From contig JAFECV010000085.1 of the NCBI GenBank assembly GCA_018241985.1, positions 1 through 7,945 of the forward strand: a DNA stretch of 7,945 nt, in the 5' to 3' direction. Shown in pieces: positions 5,528 through 7,945 of this stretch (positions are counted from its first letter, which is position 1; the number at the start of each line of letters is the position of its first letter). The translations under genes were made by a program, and so were the position numbers. The stretch is from Pseudomonadota bacterium. GTDB lineage: Bacteria > Pseudomonadota > Gammaproteobacteria > Burkholderiales > Burkholderiaceae_C. The notes under the pieces are model-generated. The model made no database searches, was not told the DNA's origin, and saw nothing but the letters and a program-made list of their open reading frames with translations.

Positions 5528-6529
5528 TCAGAAGGTTTCGGTGTCGACCTCGCTCGCGCTCTGCGCGCTGTAGCGATTGCCGGACACGGTCTGCTGGTTG
5601 ATCGCCGCATCGAGCCGCGCCACGGTGTCGGCGCCCAGCCGCAGTTCGGCCGCAGCCAGGTCTTCCTGCAGATGCAGGGCGCTGGTCGTGCCCGGAATCG
5701 GCACGATGTGCGGCGCGCGCGCGAGCAGCCAGGCGAGCGCGAGCTGCGCCGGCGTGCAGCCCACATCCCGCGCGATCGCCTTGTAGGCGGGCAGCAGCCG
5801 CAGGTTCGCCGGGTAGTGCTCGGGCGAGAAGCGCGGCATGTTGCGCCGGATGTCCCGCTCGGCGAGCTGGGACGGGTCGGGCAGCGCGTCGCACAGGAAG
5901 CCGCGCGCCAGCGGGCTGAATGCGACGAGCGCGGCGCCGAGCTCGGCGCAGGCGGCCAGCACCGCGATCTCGGGGTTGCGCGTCCACAGCGAATACTCGG
6001 TCTGCACCGCGGCGATCGGGTGCACCGCGTGCGCGCGCCGCAGCGTCGCCGCCGACACCTCGGACAGCCCGATCGCGCGCACCTTGCCGGCGCGCACCAG
6101 GTCGCTCATCGCGCCGACGCTGTCCTCGATCGGCACGCGCTTGTCCCAGCGGTGCAGGTAGTACAGGTCGATCACGTCGGTCTTGAGGCGGCGCAGGCTG
6201 TCCTCGCAGTTGCGGCGCACGGCCTCGGGCCGGCCGTCGATCACGCGGCGCAGCACGCCGTCGTCGCCGCGCACGCCGGCCAGGCCGCCCTTGCTCGCCA
6301 GCGTGAAGCGGCCGCGGTGCGGCGCGAGCACGCGGCCGACCAGTTCCTCGTTCGCGCCGAAGCCGTACAGCGCGGCGGTGTCGAACAGCGTCACGCCGGC
6401 GTCGAGCGCCGCGAGCAGCACGCGCTCGCCCTGCTCGGCCGACGGCGGCGTGCCGTAGGCGTGGCTCAGATTCATGCAGCCCAGGCCGATGGCGGAGACA
6501 GTGAAGGGGCCGAGTTGTCGCTGTTGCAT
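5528..6529 (-). CDS. Aldo/keto reductase
   Basis: 333 residues; an NADPH-dependent (beta/alpha)8-barrel oxidoreductase of the cytoplasm that reduces aldehydes or ketones. The catalytic tetrad is intact: Asp50 and Tyr55 in FDTAALYG, Lys80 in ASKGG, His126 in YYLHRWD. The N-terminal hairpin (FTVSAIGLGCMNLSHAYG) and the C-terminal cofactor loop (VPIPGTTS) are typical of the bacterial general AKR group related to IolS and aryl-alcohol dehydrogenase-like enzymes. The substrate is not deducible. Translation could begin in frame at 6631, but AAAGGA lies just upstream of the ATG at 6529 and the resulting MQQRQLGPFTVS start fits the family; the longer form would also overlap the upstream gene. It follows the 195-residue membrane-anchored gene by 43 bp, so the two are probably co-transcribed. 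Confidence 0.93.
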   Translation of the reverse strand: MQQRQLGPFTVSAIGLGCMNLSHAYGTPPSAEQGERVLLAALDAGVTLFDTAALYGFGANEELVGRVLAPHRGRFTLASKGGLAGVRGDDGVLRRVIDGRPEAVRRNCEDSLRRLKTDVIDLYYLHRWDKRVPIEDSVGAMSDLVRAGKVRAIGLSEVSAATLRRAHAVHPIAAVQTEYSLWTRNPEIAVLAACAELGAALVAFSPLARGFLCDALPDPSQLAERDIRRNMPRFSPEHYPANLRLLPAYKAIARDVGCTPAQLALAWLLARAPHIVPIPGTTSALHLQEDLAAAELRLGADTVARLDAAINQQTVSGNRYSAQSASEVDTETF

Positions 6530-6572
6530 AGGGTCCTTTGGTTGCCGTGGCGGTGTCAGGGCGGTTGGCGCG

Positions 6573-7160
6573 TCACTCGACATGGATCTCCCTGACGTAC
6601 ACCAGCTCGCAAGCGCCCGGCCCGTCGTCATTCCGTGTCAGGGAACTCCTCCAGCGCCAGCCGTCCTGGGCCCTGGCTTCAATCAGCCAGCCCTGGATCT
6701 TCACGATCTGCCCTTTGCGCACGGACATCAGTGCGCGCTTGACACCCGCATCGGCGGGGACCATGTGCATGTTGGCGCTGGAGTTCTCGATCTCTTCGCG
6801 CGAAACGGGATAGTCATGCACGCGCCAGAAGTAGAAACGGTTGCCCTGCGTGATGTCGATGCTCTTGAGCACCTGGCTGTCCGACAGTCTGCCCCATCCG
6901 AGTGCCAGGTCGACAGGTGACAGGTCTGCCTCCCGGTCCATCGAGTAGTGCTCGACGGACAGAACACGGGCGGCGATTTCGAACGACTGCAGCGGCTGGA
7001 TCGTGTAGCCGTTCAGACTCACGGCACCCTGCTCCACCGGGCGCTGCACTGGCGACGCCTCCACCAAAACGCCCGGGCCATGACGCACCGCGCGACCTTC
7101 GAAGTGCTGGTATGCACCCCAGCCGAACAGCGCAATGACGATGAGGACTTTCCAGTTCAA
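6573..7160 (-). CDS. Membrane-anchored protein of unknown function (TTG start)
   Basis: 195 residues. An uncleaved-looking hydrophobic N-terminus (VLIVIALFGWGAY, 5-17) anchors a hydrophilic domain that probably faces the periplasm. The body looks structured, with blocks such as LSVEHYSMDREADLSP (67-82), VDLALGWGRLSDSQVL (83-98), FYFWRV (109-114), SANMHMVPA (128-136), a beta-like KGQIVKIQGWLIEA (149-162) and GPGACELVYV (180-189). I recall similar uncharacterised proteins with the DLSPVDLALGWGRLSD and SANMH motifs in other proteobacteria, but know no function. Initiation must be at TTG (7158-7160): an in-frame TGA lies five codons upstream and no ATG or GTG occurs in frame before the hydrophobic segment. 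AGG about nine bases upstream is a weak SD. It precedes the aldo/keto reductase gene by 43 bp. Confidence 0.78.
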   Translation of the reverse strand: MNWKVLIVIALFGWGAYQHFEGRAVRHGPGVLVEASPVQRPVEQGAVSLNGYTIQPLQSFEIAARVLSVEHYSMDREADLSPVDLALGWGRLSDSQVLKSIDITQGNRFYFWRVHDYPVSREEIENSSANMHMVPADAGVKRALMSVRKGQIVKIQGWLIEARAQDGWRWRSSLTRNDDGPGACELVYVREIHVE

Positions 7161-7278
7161 ACAACACCTGTCTCACGAGAAACTCGGATGGGCCGCATCG
7201 GCCTGGCGAGAAAGCAGGCATTCAGTTTAAGCGGCCGCCATCAGCGCGAAAGGGTCGGCGCGCGACCGCCGCAGCCAC
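7161..7278 (-). other. Intergenic region between ligC-like gene and the 195-residue gene
   Basis: 118 bp. Just after the ligC-like stop is a short hairpin GGTCG-N5-CGACC (7253-7267) without a T-run, at most a weak terminator. A second small stem GGCCG-CAT-CGGCC lies at 7191-7203. On the minus strand TTTCGC and TAAACT, separated by 16 bases, are a poor sigma-70-like pair that might serve the downstream genes. None of these is strong. Confidence 0.35.
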
Positions 7279-7945
7279 TCAGGCCGCGCCGAGCTGCCGC
7301 TCCAACTGGTCCAGCACCCGGTAGCACGGCAGCACCTGGGCAACGCTGCTGTTGGGTTCGCGGCCTTCGCGGATCGCGGCGAAGAACTCGCGATCCTGCA
7401 GCTCGATGCCGTTCATGCTGACGTCGACCTTGGAGACGTCGATCTTCTCGTCCTTGCCATTGAACAGGTCGTCGTAGCGCGCGATGTAGGTCGCGCTGTC
7501 GCCGATGTAGCGGAAGAACGTGCCCAGCGGCCCGTCGTTGTTGAAGCTGAGGCTGAGCGTGCAGATCGCGCCGTTCGCGGCCTTGAGCTGGATCGACATG
7601 TCCATCGCGATCCCGAGCTTCGGGTGGACCGGGCCCTGCACCGCGTTGGCCTTGACGATCGGGCTGCCCGCCTGGTACGCGAACAGGTCGACCGTGTGCG
7701 CGGCGTGGTGCCACAGCAGGTGGTCGGTCCAGCTGCGCGGCTGGCCGAGCGCGTTCATGTTGGTGCGGCGGAAGAAATAGGTCTGCACGTCCATCTGCTG
7801 GATGTGGAATTCGCCGGCCGCGATTTTCTTGTGCACGTACTGGTGGCTCGGGTTGAAGCGGCGCGTGTGGCCGACCATCGCGACCAGGCCGGTCTTGCGC
7901 TGCAGCGCCAGCACCTGCTCGCCCTGCGCGAGCACGTCGCACAGC
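7279..7945 (-). CDS. ligC: 4-carboxy-2-hydroxymuconate-6-semialdehyde dehydrogenase, LigC/PmdC type (N-terminus cut)
   Basis: The last 221 residues of a Gfo/Idh/MocA-family oxidoreductase; about 90-100 N-terminal residues with the Rossmann GxGxxG lie beyond the right edge. Distinctive blocks match what I recall of LigC/PmdC closely: GHTRRFNPSHQYVHKKI, IQQMDVQTYFFRR, SWTDHLLWHHAAHTVDLFAY, GIAMDMSIQLK, SLSFNNDGPLGTFFRY and VSMNGIELQDREF. This enzyme oxidises, with NADP+, the semialdehyde produced by protocatechuate 4,5-dioxygenase to 2-pyrone-4,6-dicarboxylate in lignin-derived aromatic catabolism. The HHAAHTVDLF segment carries the conserved family histidine. In Comamonas the corresponding gene is pmdC and closes the pmd operon; this gene likewise ends its run, with 118 bp before the next gene. 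The exact substrate is inferred from motif similarity, not proven. Confidence 0.85.
   Translation of the reverse strand, partial: LCDVLAQGEQVLALQRKTGLVAMVGHTRRFNPSHQYVHKKIAAGEFHIQQMDVQTYFFRRTNMNALGQPRSWTDHLLWHHAAHTVDLFAYQAGSPIVKANAVQGPVHPKLGIAMDMSIQLKAANGAICTLSLSFNNDGPLGTFFRYIGDSATYIARYDDLFNGKDEKIDVSKVDVSMNGIELQDREFFAAIREGREPNSSVAQVLPCYRVLDQLERQLGAA

Noticed and set aside
5113..5766. Longer N-terminal version of the small secreted protein (217 codons)
   Set aside because: The extra part overlaps the end of the reductase gene in another frame, is Arg-rich, and would bury the clear SD and signal peptide that start at 5454.
5483..6595. 370-codon plus-strand frame opposite the aldo/keto reductase
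   Set aside because: The minus-strand reductase has a complete catalytic tetrad; the opposite frame is a compositional shadow.
6530..6631. Extended N-terminus of the aldo/keto reductase
   Set aside because: The 34 extra residues do not fit the family and overlap the upstream gene; the ATG at 6529 has its own SD.
7221..7230. Sigma-70-like promoter (TTTCGC / TAAACT) for the 195-residue gene
   Set aside because: The -35 match is only about three of six bases; too weak to list as a feature of its own.

Overview
The window comes from a high-GC proteobacterium, most likely a betaproteobacterium of the order Burkholderiales. This rests on strong G/C bias at third codon positions, a glnA with a sigma-54/NtrC-type promoter, the EI24 and CinA-like gene pair beside glnA, a DUF2726-like membrane protein, and a protocatechuate 4,5-cleavage (lig/pmd) dehydrogenase at the right edge. 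The genus cannot be fixed from the sequence alone.

Left part (1-3144, all minus strand). A gene for an EI24/CysZ-like polytopic membrane protein (3144-2254) overlaps by 38 bp a gene for a CinA-like molybdopterin-binding-domain protein (2291-1395). After 154 bp comes glnA (from 1240, cut by the left edge). The glnA leader holds a clear GG-N10-GC sigma-54 promoter (1299-1314). Two good NtrC-type operators lie upstream (1354-1370, 1378-1394), and a weaker third lies inside the end of the cinA-like gene. Glutamine synthetase is therefore predicted to be induced by nitrogen limitation, independently of the two upstream genes.

Middle part (3145-5112). Only 40 bp separate the EI24 gene from a divergent alpha/beta hydrolase gene (3185-4033), which carries a 12-bp minisatellite near its N-terminus. 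A spacer of about 246 bp follows, with a 9-bp tandem duplication. Then comes a membrane-anchored DUF2726-type protein (start most likely 4280, not 4253). It ends at a strong GC hairpin shared with the converging gene.

Right part (5113-7945, all minus strand). Transcription runs leftwards through four genes. The first is the C-terminal two thirds of a Gfo/Idh/MocA oxidoreductase that looks like LigC/PmdC (4-carboxy-2-hydroxymuconate-6-semialdehyde dehydrogenase). Next are a TTG-initiated, membrane-anchored protein of unknown function (7160-6573) and an aldo/keto reductase with an intact catalytic tetrad (6529-5528). Last is a small secreted basic protein built on four 11-residue repeats (5454-5113). 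The last three need not be linked to aromatic catabolism.

No rRNA, tRNA, insertion sequence, CRISPR array or phage gene was seen. The window reads as ordinary chromosomal backbone. The items most worth following up are the hendecad-repeat secreted protein, the unassigned 195-residue family, the glnA control region and the degenerate DUF2726 protein; I do not see a clear new multi-gene system.
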